A program made the translations under genes and the position numbers. This document shows positions 19,899 to 29,829 of a stretch of DNA of 64,000 bases, piece by piece. The stretch spans positions 124,001 through 188,000 of the forward strand of contig JABSRT010000006.1 in NCBI GenBank assembly GCA_013214945.1, in the 5' to 3' direction. The notes under the pieces are model-generated. The model was not told the origin of the DNA, did not search any database, and saw nothing but the letters and a program-made list of their open reading frames with translations. The stretch's first letter is position 1; every line of letters begins with the position of its first letter. This DNA comes from Gammaproteobacteria bacterium. Its GTDB lineage: Bacteria > Pseudomonadota > Gammaproteobacteria > Enterobacterales > Psychrobiaceae.

Positions 19899-20756
19899 AT
19901 GGCGCTGTTTGCTTTGTTAGTTGCTTTGTTGCTTGAGCGGATCTATTCATTGGGATCGCATTGGCAATTTGAATATTGGTTTGAGCGAGGAGTAACTAAA
20001 ATAACCCGCACACTTGAACCAACCGCGTGGTCATTTCAATTGCTAGTGCTTATTTTACCTGCTAGCTTAACCTATTTATTATTGCAATTAAGTGCTGGAC
20101 TACTTTACGGTCTATTAACACCGATTTTGTGGGTTGTTGCTGTACTACTAAGTATTGGTTGTGTCCATTTCCGTCAACAATATAAGCATTACTTGTTGTC
20201 GGTTTGCCACGACGATACTCAGGCCAGTTATTTAATTGCTGCACAATTGGCTGAAGTTGAGAAACTTGATGTTACTGAGGCCGCTAGTTTGGGCGCGCAA
20301 GTTGGGCGCCAACTGGTGTGGATTAATTACCGCTATTATTGTGCAACTGTTTTAATGCTGATTATTGGTGGCCCGGTTGCCGTGGTCTTTTATGCCAGTA
20401 TTCGCAGTTATGATTTGTTGGTTGATCGCAGGGTGCTACCAAAGGTGGCTGTTATAAAGTCTTTGTTATTTGTTATTGATTGGCTGCCTGCGCGACTAGT
20501 GGCTTTGGGTTATGTGTTGGTTGGTAATTTTTCGCATGCTATTAGTTTGTGGTTGTCGCTGTTGTTTAAATTTAAATTACCAGCGGCACAGTTAATTGGT
20601 GCTGTAGCGATGGCGGCAGAGCAAGTGACTGACGTGTCTTGTGTGCAAGGTGTATGTATGCAAACTACTTGTCGGCTAGTGGCACTGGCTAAGCGGAATT
20701 TATTGTTGTTGCTTGGTTTGGTGGCATTAATGACCATTGCTGGGCTGCTGGCTTAG
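19899..20756 (+). CDS. ampE: Inner-membrane protein AmpE (regulatory signalling modulator)
   Basis: AmpE is a polytopic inner-membrane protein encoded with ampD; its biochemical role is still unclear. The 285-residue sequence begins MALFALLVALLLERIYSLG, characteristic of the family. Hydrophobic segments lie at about 1-18, 48-90, 150-170 and 265-285. A VGRQLVWINYRYYCATV-type stretch also fits the family. It lies 99 bp after ampD and upstream of pdhR, as in E. coli apart from the absence of aroP. Confidence 0.9.
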   Translation: MALFALLVALLLERIYSLGSHWQFEYWFERGVTKITRTLEPTAWSFQLLVLILPASLTYLLLQLSAGLLYGLLTPILWVVAVLLSIGCVHFRQQYKHYLLSVCHDDTQASYLIAAQLAEVEKLDVTEAASLGAQVGRQLVWINYRYYCATVLMLIIGGPVAVVFYASIRSYDLLVDRRVLPKVAVIKSLLFVIDWLPARLVALGYVLVGNFSHAISLWLSLLFKFKLPAAQLIGAVAMAAEQVTDVSCVQGVCMQTTCRLVALAKRNLLLLLGLVALMTIAGLLA

Positions 20757-21000
20757 CGTTATTTTTTATCGATTGTGAGTTTTTTTGTGCCCTGAGGTTG
20801 ACTAGTTATGTTGACCGTTAAAAACGGACACTTATGCGGTAGCGCGGGTACAAGTGTTACATTTATCTAATTTCATCATCTAATTAATCTGGCTAAGACT
20901 AAAGGTTGATTTGTTTCATATCATGGCAATTTTGTTTAATCGAAATTCTTTGCTAGGTGGACAAATTAACTTTTTTTTGTTAAATTCGTCTTCGTTGGTT

Positions 21001-21017
21001 AATTGGTAATACCAATT
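21001..21017. promoter_or_regulatory. PdhR operator upstream of pdhR-aceEF
   Basis: AATTGGTAATACCAATT is a perfect 7-bp inverted repeat with a three-base centre. It fits the known PdhR consensus ATTGG-TNNNA-CCAAT. It lies 18 bp before the pdhR start, overlapping a TATAAT (21017-21022) that may be a -10 element. Bound PdhR would therefore block expression until pyruvate releases it. Confidence 0.88.
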
Positions 21018-21034
21018 ATAATAAAGAGGAAATA

Positions 21035-21802
21035 ATGACCTATCGTAAAATCAGGCAGCCAAAGCTATCCGACGCGATTGTGACGGCACTTGAGACCATG
21101 ATCCTTGAAGGCAGTTTACGCCCCGGTGAAAAACTACCGTCCGAGCGCGAGCTTGCCAAGCAGTTTGAGGTATCACGCCCGTCCGTCAGGGAAGCGATCC
21201 AGGCATTAGAAAGTAAAGGGCTATTAAATCGTCGCCAAGGAGGGGGGACCTATGTGCAGGAACAACTGTGGAAGAGCTTGAGTGATCCGGTACTCGAGTT
21301 AATCGCTAATGATCCTGAAAGTCAGTATGACTTATTAGAATTTCGTCATGCGACCGAAGGAATGCTGGCATTTTACGCCGCGATACGTGGTACCGCGACT
21401 GACTTTGAAGCGATTCGACACTGTCAGGAGGCAATTAAGCTGGCACAAGGCCAACATGATATTGCTAAAGAAGCTGATGAGATTGTTGAGTTGTACAAAG
21501 TGGTCGCAGAAGCGTCGCATAATGTTGCGATGTTGCATTTGGTGTTAAGCATGAGCCAATTATTACGCGATAACATTGCCCAAAACCTTGAGTTACTTTA
21601 TCGCCATCCAGCAGCCGTTGAGATGAGCAATAAGCACCGAGGCGAATTAATTGAAGCGATTGTTTCTCGACAATCAGAGCAGGCGAGAAATGCCTCTAAT
21701 GCTCACTTGGCATATATTGAAGACATTTTATTATCTGTCCGCCAAGAAGATTCAAGAGTACAACGTTCGTTAAGAAGAATACAAAATAATGACCCTGTCT
21801 AA
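21035..21802 (+). CDS. pdhR: Pyruvate-responsive GntR-family repressor PdhR
   Basis: PdhR represses the pyruvate dehydrogenase operon and is released by pyruvate. The 255-residue protein opens MTYRKIRQPKLSDAI. It has a GntR winged helix at about 10-75 (LRPGEKLPSERELAKQF and RQGGGTYVQ), followed by the all-helical FCD ligand domain (about 95-235). A ribosome site AGAGGA precedes the ATG. The perfect operator just upstream indicates autoregulation. It lies 81 bp before aceE, presumably with read-through. Confidence 0.96.
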   Translation: MTYRKIRQPKLSDAIVTALETMILEGSLRPGEKLPSERELAKQFEVSRPSVREAIQALESKGLLNRRQGGGTYVQEQLWKSLSDPVLELIANDPESQYDLLEFRHATEGMLAFYAAIRGTATDFEAIRHCQEAIKLAQGQHDIAKEADEIVELYKVVAEASHNVAMLHLVLSMSQLLRDNIAQNLELLYRHPAAVEMSNKHRGELIEAIVSRQSEQARNASNAHLAYIEDILLSVRQEDSRVQRSLRRIQNNDPV

Positions 21803-21883
21803 GATGCAGGGCTAATGCATTTACCCTCATAGAAGGGAATGCAACGTGGCTGAAATACAAAAAATACATATAAGGAAACGACA

Positions 21884-24556
21884 ATGTCTCACATCAATTT
21901 TACGGATGTAGACCCTCAGGAAACTGAGGAGTGGATCGACGCACTTGAAGCAGTACTTCAAGAAGAAGGTCCAGAGCGTGCACATTATTTACTAGAAAAG
22001 TTAATTGATAAAGCCCGTCGTAACGGTACTCACCTGCCTTACACTGCAACGACTGCTTATTTAAATACCATTGAAACAGCTCAAGAACCGCATATGCCTG
22101 GCGATCCACAAATTGAACGTAACATTCGTTCGATGATCCGCTGGAATGCTCAAGCGATGGTATTGCGCGCGTCTAAGAAAGACTTAGAACTTGGTGGTCA
22201 CCTAGCAAGTTTCGCGTCGTCTGCGACCTTATATGATGTTGGTTTTAACCACTTCTTTAAAGCGCCAAATGATAAAGATGGCGGCGATTTAGTGTATTTC
22301 CAAGGCCATATTTCTCCTGGCATCTATGCGCGTTCATTCCTTGAAGGACGTTTCACTGAAGCGCAAATGGATAACTTCCGTCAGGAAGCATTCGCCGATG
22401 GTCTTTCTTCATACCCGCACCCTAAATTGATGCCTGAATACTGGCAGTTCCCGACGGTTTCTATGGGTCTTGGTCCAATTCAAGCGATTTATCAAGCGCG
22501 TTTCCTTAAGTACCTGACCGATCGTGGTATTAAAGATTGTTCAGGTCAGACTGTTTATTGCTTTATGGGCGACGGCGAGTGTGATGAGCCTGAATCACTA
22601 GGCGCTATCGGTCTTGCTGCGCGTGAAGGTCTTGATAATCTATGTTTCATTGTTAACTGTAACTTGCAGCGTCTTGACGGTCCAGTTCGTGGCAACGGCA
22701 AGATCATTCAAGAGCTTGAAGGTGAATTCCGCGGCGCTGGCTGGGAAGTTATCAAGGTTATCTGGGGTCGCTACTGGGACTCATTATTAGCCCGTGATAC
22801 CAGCGGTAAATTGTTACAGTTAATGGAAGAAACCGTTGACGGTGAATACCAAAACTGTAAGCAAAAGGGCGGCGCATATACGCGTGAGCACTTCTTTAAC
22901 AAGTACCCTGAAACCGCAGAAATGGTTGCAAACATGACAGATGACGACATTTGGCGTCTAAATCGTGGTGGCCATGATCCAATGAAAGTTTATGCCGCTT
23001 ATGCGAAAGCGAAAGCGACGAAAGGTCGTCCAACCGTTATTTTAGCTAAAACAGTTAAAGGTTACGGCATGGGTGATTCAGCTGAAGGCAAAAATATTGC
23101 GCACGGCGTTAAGAAAATGGACATTGAAGTGCTTAAGCAATTCCGTGACCGTTTCAACATTCCTGTGTCTGATGAAGACCTACCGAATATTCCTTACTAC
23201 CGCCCAGCAGCCGACAGCGCAGAAATGAAATACATGAAAGCGCGTCGTGACGAATTAGGTGGTGTATTGCCTCAGCGTAAGCCAAGATTCTCTGAACAGT
23301 TAAACATTCCAAGCCTAAGCATTTTCGACAATGTGCTTAAAGGTTCTGGCGAGCGTGAAATTTCAACCACCATGGTTATGGTTCGCATCATGACTGCCTT
23401 GGTTAAAGATCGTGAAATCGGTAAGCGCATTGTACCAATCGTGCCTGATGAAGCCCGTACGTTCGGCATGGAAGGCATGTTCCGTCAAATCGGTATTTAT
23501 GCTCACGAAGGCCAAAAATACGTTCCTCAAGACAGAGATCAAGTAGCTTACTACCGTGAAGATACTTCAGGTCAGGTATTGCAAGAAGGCATTAACGAGC
23601 TTGGCGCAATGGGTTCTTGGGTATCTGCAGCGACATCTTACTCGGTTAACGATTGTCCGATGATCCCGTTCTACATCTATTACTCAATGTTTGGTTTCCA
23701 GCGTATTGGTGATATGGCGTGGGCTGCTGGTGATATGCAAGCACGTGGTTTCATGGTTGGTGCAACGTCAGGTCGTACTACATTGAACGGCGAAGGTTTA
23801 CAGCATCAAGATGGTCACAGCCACATTCAGGCAGGTACTATTCCTAACTGTATTTCTTATGATCCTACTTACGGTTACGAGCTAGCTGTTATCGTGCAAA
23901 ACGGTATCGAAAGAATGTACGGTGAAACACAAGAAAATATTTATTACTACCTAACAACGCTTAACGAAAACTATAAGCAACCAGCAATGCCAGAAGGCGT
24001 TACTGAAGGTATCATCAAAGGTATCTACCCGTTTGCTACCGTTAAGAGCAATGGTGCTAACACGGTTAAGTTACTAGGTTGTGGTACTATTTTTGAGCAA
24101 GTTCGTAAAGCGGCAACCATTCTTGCTGAAGACTTCGGTGTTAGCTCTGAGCTATACAGCGTAACGTCTTTCAATGAGCTAGGCCGTGACGGTCAAGACG
24201 TTGAGCGTTACAACATGCTTAACCCAACTAAAGATGCTCGTGTTGCTTACATTACTGAAGTATTAGGTGCTAGCGAAGATAACATCGTTATCGCGTCAAC
24301 GGATCACATGAAGGCATTCGCTGAACAGGTTCGTGCTTATATTCCTGGTAGCTACAAAGTATTGGGTACTGATGGTTTTGGTCGCAGTGATAGCCGTGCT
24401 AACTTACGTTCACACTTTGAAGTTGATGCGGCGCACGTCGTTATTGCTTCACTGTCTGAATTGGTTAACCGTGGCAAGCTAGAGCAGTCTGTACTGATTG
24501 ACGCGATGACGCGCTTTGGTATTGATGGCGACAAAATTAACCCACTTTACGCTTAA
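21884..24556 (+). CDS. aceE: Pyruvate dehydrogenase E1 component (homodimeric)
   Basis: AceE is the thiamine-diphosphate enzyme that decarboxylates pyruvate and acetylates the lipoyl group of AceF. The 890-residue single-chain E1 matches the proteobacterial alpha2 type. The TPP-binding motif begins GDGECDEPES and ends near NCNLQRLDGP. Pyrimidine-domain segments such as GEGLQHQDGHSH are also present. The codon use looks biased as in highly expressed genes. The aceF start is only 12 bases after the stop, so they form one operon with pdhR. Confidence 0.98.
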   Translation: MSHINFTDVDPQETEEWIDALEAVLQEEGPERAHYLLEKLIDKARRNGTHLPYTATTAYLNTIETAQEPHMPGDPQIERNIRSMIRWNAQAMVLRASKKDLELGGHLASFASSATLYDVGFNHFFKAPNDKDGGDLVYFQGHISPGIYARSFLEGRFTEAQMDNFRQEAFADGLSSYPHPKLMPEYWQFPTVSMGLGPIQAIYQARFLKYLTDRGIKDCSGQTVYCFMGDGECDEPESLGAIGLAAREGLDNLCFIVNCNLQRLDGPVRGNGKIIQELEGEFRGAGWEVIKVIWGRYWDSLLARDTSGKLLQLMEETVDGEYQNCKQKGGAYTREHFFNKYPETAEMVANMTDDDIWRLNRGGHDPMKVYAAYAKAKATKGRPTVILAKTVKGYGMGDSAEGKNIAHGVKKMDIEVLKQFRDRFNIPVSDEDLPNIPYYRPAADSAEMKYMKARRDELGGVLPQRKPRFSEQLNIPSLSIFDNVLKGSGEREISTTMVMVRIMTALVKDREIGKRIVPIVPDEARTFGMEGMFRQIGIYAHEGQKYVPQDRDQVAYYREDTSGQVLQEGINELGAMGSWVSAATSYSVNDCPMIPFYIYYSMFGFQRIGDMAWAAGDMQARGFMVGATSGRTTLNGEGLQHQDGHSHIQAGTIPNCISYDPTYGYELAVIVQNGIERMYGETQENIYYYLTTLNENYKQPAMPEGVTEGIIKGIYPFATVKSNGANTVKLLGCGTIFEQVRKAATILAEDFGVSSELYSVTSFNELGRDGQDVERYNMLNPTKDARVAYITEVLGASEDNIVIASTDHMKAFAEQVRAYIPGSYKVLGTDGFGRSDSRANLRSHFEVDAAHVVIASLSELVNRGKLEQSVLIDAMTRFGIDGDKINPLYA

Positions 24557-24568
24557 AGGATCAACAAC

Positions 24569-26563
24569 ATGTCTGATTTACAAGATATCTTAGTCCCTGA
24601 TGTTGGTGGCGAAGAAGTAGAAATTATCGAAATTTGTGTTGCCGTTGGTGACTCAATTGAAGAAGAGATGGCACTAATCACTGTTGAGTCTGATAAAGCC
24701 TCAATGGATATTCCAGCACCATTTTCTGGCACGCTTAGTGAATTAAGCGTGAGTGTTGGTGACAAAATTTCTGAAGGCATGCGCATTGGTGCTATGGCTG
24801 TTGCTGGCGCGTCTGCGCCAGCGGCTCAAAGCGCTGCGCCAGTTGCTCCGGTTGTGGAAGCTGCGCCAGTCGTTGCTGCTGCACCTGTGGCCGCGGCACC
24901 TACCGCATCAGCTATTCAAGAAGTTCATGTGCCTGATATTGGCGAAGACGGTCAGGTTGAGATCATTGAAGTGCTCGTTGCCGTTGGCGACACTGTAGCC
25001 GAAGAAGATGGTTTAATTACCCTTGAAACTGACAAAGCGACCATGGACGTACCAGCTCCTTTTGCTGGCACCGTGGTTGAGGTGAAAGTTGTCGTTGGCG
25101 ATAAAGTGGGCGAAGGCTCGTTAATCGTGATGCTTGAAACGTCGGCTGGTGCTGTTGTAGCTGCCCCTGTTGTTGAAGCAGCTGTAGCTGCTCCGGCTCC
25201 TGTAGCTGCTGCACCAGTTGCTGCTGCACCAGTTGCTGCTGCTGCGGTAGCTAGTGCTCCTGCGCTGCAAGATGTTGCGGTTCCTGATATTGGCGAAGAC
25301 GGTGAAGTTGACGTTATCGAAATATTAGTTGCTGTTGGCGACACTGTTGCCGAGGAAGATGGCCTAATTACGCTGGAAACTGACAAAGCGACCATGGACG
25401 TGCCAGCTCCTTTTGCTGGCGTGATCAAAGAGCTTCGCATTGCTGCTGGTGGTAAAGTGGCTACGGGCACTATCATCGCTGTGATTGAAACAGCTGGTGG
25501 CATTGTTGAAACCTCAGTTGCAGCGCCAGTTGCGGCTGCACCAGCTCCTGTGGCTGCTCCTGCCGCTGCACCAGCGCCGAAAGCACCGCCTGTTCCAGCT
25601 CATCCATCAAAAGCACAGCCAGGTAAGCGAACTAAAGCCCATGCTTCACCGTCGGTACGTCGTATTGCCCGTGAGTTTGGCGTTGATTTAACGCTAGTTA
25701 CAGGTACTGGGCGTAAAGGCCGGGTACTACGTGAAGATGTTCAATCTTACGTTAAGTACGAATTATCACGTCCTAAAGCCTCTGCGGCCACAACGACATC
25801 AGGCAGCAAAGAAGGTGGCTTGAGTGTTGTTAGTGTTAAGCCGGTTGATTTCTCTAAATTTGGTGAAATCGAAGAGAAGAAGCTGTCACGCATTCAGAAG
25901 ATTTCAGGTCCATTCTTGCATCGTAACTGGGTAACCATTCCACATGTTACTCACTTTGATGAAGCGGATATCACTGAACTTGAAGTTTTCCGTAAAGAGC
26001 AAAATGCAATTGCTGAAAAGCAAAAGCTTGGCCTTAAGATTTCGCCACTGGTATTTATCTTAAAAGCTGCCGCTAAAGCGTTAGCCGTTCACCCAACGTT
26101 CAACTCTTCATTGAGCAGCGATGGTGAATCACTTATTCTTAAGAAATACATTCATATCGGGATCGCGGTTGATACACCAAACGGCCTAGTTGTTCCTGTG
26201 GTACGTGATGTTGATAAGAAAGGAATTCACGAGTTATCACGCGAACTGGGTGAAATCTCGAAGAAAGCCCGTGACGGCAAGCTAAAAGCAACTGATATGC
26301 AAGGTGGTTGTTTTACTATTTCAAGCCTAGGTGGCATCGGCGGCACGGCGTTTACGCCAATCGTTAATGCGCCTGAAGTGGCAATTTTAGGTGTTTCTAA
26401 ATCAGAAATGAAGCCTAAATGGAATGGTAAAGAGTTCCTACCGAAATTGATGGTTCCGCTTTCAACGTCTTATGACCATCGGGTAATTGATGGTGCTGAA
26501 GCTGCACGATTTAGTGCTACTTTAGCTGGAGTATTATCTGACATTCGTCGCTTAGTACTTTAA
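24569..26563 (+). CDS. aceF: Dihydrolipoyl acetyltransferase (PDH E2), three lipoyl domains
   Basis: AceF forms the core of pyruvate dehydrogenase and transfers acetyl groups to CoA. The 664-residue protein has three lipoyl domains with the modified lysines at K43, K156 and K273. Flexible Ala/Pro/Val linkers follow each. A peripheral-subunit-binding domain lies at about 356-394 and a catalytic domain at about 430-664. The active-site motif is DHRVIDG (His about 637). Lipoyl domains 2 and 3 are nearly identical in DNA, while the first differs, consistent with recent duplication or gene conversion. It is followed by a terminator, so lpd is expressed partly from its own promoter. Confidence 0.98.
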   Translation: MSDLQDILVPDVGGEEVEIIEICVAVGDSIEEEMALITVESDKASMDIPAPFSGTLSELSVSVGDKISEGMRIGAMAVAGASAPAAQSAAPVAPVVEAAPVVAAAPVAAAPTASAIQEVHVPDIGEDGQVEIIEVLVAVGDTVAEEDGLITLETDKATMDVPAPFAGTVVEVKVVVGDKVGEGSLIVMLETSAGAVVAAPVVEAAVAAPAPVAAAPVAAAPVAAAAVASAPALQDVAVPDIGEDGEVDVIEILVAVGDTVAEEDGLITLETDKATMDVPAPFAGVIKELRIAAGGKVATGTIIAVIETAGGIVETSVAAPVAAAPAPVAAPAAAPAPKAPPVPAHPSKAQPGKRTKAHASPSVRRIAREFGVDLTLVTGTGRKGRVLREDVQSYVKYELSRPKASAATTTSGSKEGGLSVVSVKPVDFSKFGEIEEKKLSRIQKISGPFLHRNWVTIPHVTHFDEADITELEVFRKEQNAIAEKQKLGLKISPLVFILKAAAKALAVHPTFNSSLSSDGESLILKKYIHIGIAVDTPNGLVVPVVRDVDKKGIHELSRELGEISKKARDGKLKATDMQGGCFTISSLGGIGGTAFTPIVNAPEVAILGVSKSEMKPKWNGKEFLPKLMVPLSTSYDHRVIDGAEAARFSATLAGVLSDIRRLVL

Positions 26564-26570
26564 TTAATAG

Positions 26571-26595
26571 AAGCCGCACACTCTGCGGCTTTTTT
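26571..26595 (+). terminator. Intrinsic terminator of the pdhR-aceEF operon
   Basis: AAGCCGCA (26571-26578) pairs with TGCGGCTT (26584-26591), followed by a T run to 26595, eight bases after the aceF stop. Confidence 0.9.
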
Positions 26596-26770
26596 GATTG
26601 CAGACAAAAAGTTGGTCGCTGTATTAAATGCAAACCAATAGCGATTAAATTATTTAATTGCGCAATAGCACTATACATATTTTGTCTAGCTGGCTAGAAT
26701 TGTGCAAACTAAAAAGACACATATCGCAGCCATCATAAGCGTGGTTTTGCGAACACACATCGAGGTGAAA

Positions 26771-28198
26771 ATGAGCAACGAAATTAAAACTCAGGTTGTA
26801 GTATTGGGCGCAGGCCCTGGTGGTTATTCAGCAGCGTTTCGCGCAGCCGATTTAGGACTAGATGTTGTATTAGTAGAAAAATACGCAGAGTTAGGCGGCG
26901 TTTGTTTAAACGTTGGTTGTATTCCGTCTAAAGCGCTACTACATGTTGCTAAAGTTACTCAAGAAGCAAAGCATATCGAAGCGCATGGCATTACTTACGG
27001 TGAGCCAACGATCGATATCGCTAAAATTCGTGGCTACAAAGAAGGCGTTGTAAATAAATTAAGCGCTGGTGTTGCAGGCATGGCCAAAATGCGTAAAGTT
27101 AAAACGGTTACTGGCACTGCTAAATTTACAAGCACCAATACTTTAGTTGTTGAAGGTGAAGAAACGACGACAATTAACTTCGAGCATGCAATTATTGCTT
27201 GTGGCTCTCGCCCAATTGAATTGCCATTTATTCCGCATAACGATCCACGCATTTGGAACTCAACTGACGCACTTAAAGTCGAAGGCGTTCCTAAGAAATT
27301 GCTGATCATGGGCGGTGGTATCATCGGTCTTGAAATGGGCACCGTGTACGAAGCGCTAGGTAGTGAAGTAGACGTGGTTGAGATGTTTGATCAGCTAATT
27401 CCTGCGGCTGACGCTGACATGGTTCGTATTTACACCAAAGCCAACAAAGAACGTTTCAACATCATGCTGTCAACTAAAGTAACAGCGGTTGAAGCGAAAG
27501 AAGACGGTATTTACGTCTCGGTTGAAGGCAAAAAAGCGCCAACAGATCCAATTCGTTATGATGCGGTACTAGTTGCCATTGGCCGCGCGCCAAACGGTTT
27601 ACAAATTGGTGCACAAGGTGCAGGTATTGCAGTTGACGAGCGTGGTTTCATTAACGTTGATAAGCAAATGCGTACCAATGTACCAAACATCTTCGCTATC
27701 GGCGATGTTGTTGGTCAACCAATGCTTGCGCACAAAGCTGTGCATGAAGCGCACGTTGCTGCTGAAGTTATTGCAGGTAAGAATCACTTCTTCGATCCTA
27801 AAGTTATTCCTTCAATTGCTTACACCTTCCCAGAAGTTGCATGGGTTGGTCTAACTGAGAAAGAAGCGAAAGAGCAAGGCATCAACTTTGAAGTAGCTAA
27901 GTTCCCATGGGCAGCAAGTGGCCGTGCTATCGCTTCAGACGTGTCTGACGGCATGACAAAGCTAATCTTCGACAAAGATACTGACCGCATTATCGGTGGT
28001 GCTTTAGTTGGAGATAATGCTGGTGAGTTACTAGGCGAAATCGGTCTGGCGATCGAAATGGGTTGTGACGCTGAAGATATCGGCCTAACAATTCACGCTC
28101 ACCCAACATTGCACGAGTCAATCGGTTTGGCGGCAGAGATTTATGAAGGTTCAATTACTGACCTTCCTAATGCTAAAGCGGTAAAGAAAAAGAAATAA
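26771..28198 (+). CDS. lpd: Dihydrolipoyl dehydrogenase (E3)
   Basis: Lpd reoxidises dihydrolipoamide for pyruvate and 2-oxoglutarate dehydrogenases and the glycine cleavage system, passing electrons to NAD+. The start at 26771 gives 475 residues beginning MSNEIKTQVVVLGAGPGGYS. It has GAGGTG as ribosome site; the frame extends upstream to a GTG at 26702, which would add 23 unlikely residues. The redox disulphide is CLNVGC (C45, C50). An NAD-binding GGGIIGLEMG and the C-terminal HAHPTLHES active-site His are present. Within its own 175-bp leader is a palindrome ATTAAAT-T-ATTTAAT (26644-26658) of unknown role. Confidence 0.98.
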   Translation: MSNEIKTQVVVLGAGPGGYSAAFRAADLGLDVVLVEKYAELGGVCLNVGCIPSKALLHVAKVTQEAKHIEAHGITYGEPTIDIAKIRGYKEGVVNKLSAGVAGMAKMRKVKTVTGTAKFTSTNTLVVEGEETTTINFEHAIIACGSRPIELPFIPHNDPRIWNSTDALKVEGVPKKLLIMGGGIIGLEMGTVYEALGSEVDVVEMFDQLIPAADADMVRIYTKANKERFNIMLSTKVTAVEAKEDGIYVSVEGKKAPTDPIRYDAVLVAIGRAPNGLQIGAQGAGIAVDERGFINVDKQMRTNVPNIFAIGDVVGQPMLAHKAVHEAHVAAEVIAGKNHFFDPKVIPSIAYTFPEVAWVGLTEKEAKEQGINFEVAKFPWAASGRAIASDVSDGMTKLIFDKDTDRIIGGALVGDNAGELLGEIGLAIEMGCDAEDIGLTIHAHPTLHESIGLAAEIYEGSITDLPNAKAVKKKK

Positions 28199-28220
28199 CT
28201 TCTTTTTGTTATTAGCATAA

Positions 28221-28249
28221 AAAGGGCTGTCAATTGACAGCCCTTTTTT
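28221..28249 (+). terminator. Intrinsic terminator of lpd
   Basis: A perfect 26-bp palindrome (AAAGGGCTGTCAA and its complement, 28221-28246) is followed by further Ts, 23 bases after the lpd stop. Confidence 0.93.
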
Positions 28250-28463
28250 ATGCCCGAGGTATTGCTAAACCTTAACATTCCACATTTATTTAATTAATCA
28301 TCAATGACAACGCTCGTAAGTTAGCTAACTTTTTTGGTTTTTTCTTGTTAGTTAGCGACATGTTACCTGACGTTTGCGATTAATTTTAGTTAGCATAAAA
28401 CCATACATTTAATACGTTATTTGTTATTATGCAATTAGTTAATAAATTTGAGCCAGACTATTT

Positions 28464-29693
28464 ATGTTTTTTCATGCCGCTAGACAACCTATTCTTGATC
28501 GCGACAAAAATCTCTTTGCTTATGAGTTGTTGTTTAGAGATGGCGTGAGCAATGTTTTTCCAGATATCGATGGCGATGCTGCGACCTCAAAAATCGTCGC
28601 GGGCAGTCAATTTGATTTTTCAATGAGAGACTTTACTGGTGACAAACCGGCTTTCATTAATTTCACCCTAGAAACGCTCGATAAAAAATATCCTGCCTTG
28701 GTCCCGCCAGAACAGTTAGTGGTTGAAATATTAGAAACGGTTAAACCCGGCAAAAAACTGCTAAGTCATTGCAAAGAGTTAAAACAGCAAGGTTATGTGA
28801 TTGCGCTCGATGATTATATTCATCAGCCAGTATGGCGTCATTTTTATCCCTTTATCGACATTATTAAAATTGATGTGCTGGCGACTTCGCTTGAGACAAT
28901 TCATGAAGTAATTACGGCAACAAAAGACTATCCAAATATCAAGTTATTGGCCGAGAAAGTTGAAACTTATGAGCAATTTGAACAAGCGTTAGATCTCGGA
29001 TTTGAATATTTTCAAGGTTATTTCTTTTCAAAACCAGAAATGATCAAAGCTAAAAGTTTAACGCCCTCGCAGGTCAGTTTGGCGGAATTACTGTACGAAA
29101 CGAGTAAAGCCGATCTTGATTTGCCGAAAATCATTAGCGTGTTTGAATTAGACGTTAATTTGTCATACAAATTATTGCGTTATAGTAATTCGCCATTGTT
29201 TAAGCGACGTGCCGAAATTTCAACGATCAAACAAGCATTAGTGACCTTGGGCAAGGCTGAGTTGCAAAAATTTGTGTCGGTATTGTTCTCGGCTCAAACG
29301 TGTGAGGGCAAGCCGCCTGAATTAATGGCATTGGCGCTAACGCGGGCTAAATTTTGTGAGGGTCTGGCGGGACAATCTAGCCAAATCAAGGATAAGTCGA
29401 TGGCATTTTTGACGGGCATGTTGTCATTAATCGATGCGATCCTTGGCGAAACGATGGTGACAGCAATGGAAAAGTTGCCATTGTCTAGTGCGATTAAAGT
29501 TGCATTGATTGAGGGTGAAGGTGAACTCGCTAAGCTCATTACGATTGCTAAATCCTACGAGACAACTAACTGGGACGCTGCACTTAGTGAAATTGAAAGT
29601 GTGGGCATAGAACCAGATCAAGTACCTGAGATTTATCAAAACTCAGTGCAATGGGCTAATGAGCAAATGCGGTTTATCTTAAACTCAGCTTAA
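28464..29693 (+). CDS. EAL-HDOD domain signalling protein (YuxH/CdgJ-like)
   Basis: This 409-residue cytoplasmic protein joins an EAL domain (about 1-200) to an HDOD domain (about 205-400). The EAL signature is altered: the first motif reads YELLFR and the usual DDFGTG reads DDYIHQ. A VEILE, a KID and a QGYFFSKP motif remain. Cyclic-di-GMP hydrolysis is therefore uncertain and binding or a protein-interaction role is possible. Proteins of this architecture affect motility or biofilm in related bacteria. It is monocistronic, between lpd and hemL, as in Shewanella. Confidence 0.85.
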   Translation: MFFHAARQPILDRDKNLFAYELLFRDGVSNVFPDIDGDAATSKIVAGSQFDFSMRDFTGDKPAFINFTLETLDKKYPALVPPEQLVVEILETVKPGKKLLSHCKELKQQGYVIALDDYIHQPVWRHFYPFIDIIKIDVLATSLETIHEVITATKDYPNIKLLAEKVETYEQFEQALDLGFEYFQGYFFSKPEMIKAKSLTPSQVSLAELLYETSKADLDLPKIISVFELDVNLSYKLLRYSNSPLFKRRAEISTIKQALVTLGKAELQKFVSVLFSAQTCEGKPPELMALALTRAKFCEGLAGQSSQIKDKSMAFLTGMLSLIDAILGETMVTAMEKLPLSSAIKVALIEGEGELAKLITIAKSYETTNWDAALSEIESVGIEPDQVPEIYQNSVQWANEQMRFILNSA

Positions 29694-29717
29694 ATTGAGT
29701 GCGCGAATGCCAGCCAT

Positions 29718-29753
29718 AAAAAAGCCCAGACTAATTATTAGTCTGGGCTTTTT
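29718..29753. terminator. Bidirectional terminator between EAL-HDOD gene and hemL
   Basis: AGCCCAGACTA (29723-29733) pairs with TAGTCTGGGCT (29739-29749) across a five-base loop, flanked by As on the left and Ts on the right. It can serve both convergent genes. Confidence 0.92.
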
Positions 29754-29829
29754 ATTAAGCTACTTAATAAAGCTGCTCTGATAGAGCACTGAAACAAAGC
29801 ACTCTACTTAAGCAGTCGCATTAAGCGCT

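Noticed and set aside
24952-25503. 183-codon minus-strand frame within aceF
   Set aside because: A shadow of the Ala/Val-rich repeated lipoyl domains; low-complexity product with no independent support.
26702-26770. GTG-started extension of lpd
   Set aside because: GAGGTG sits just before ATG 26771, and the extra residues are absent from E3 enzymes.
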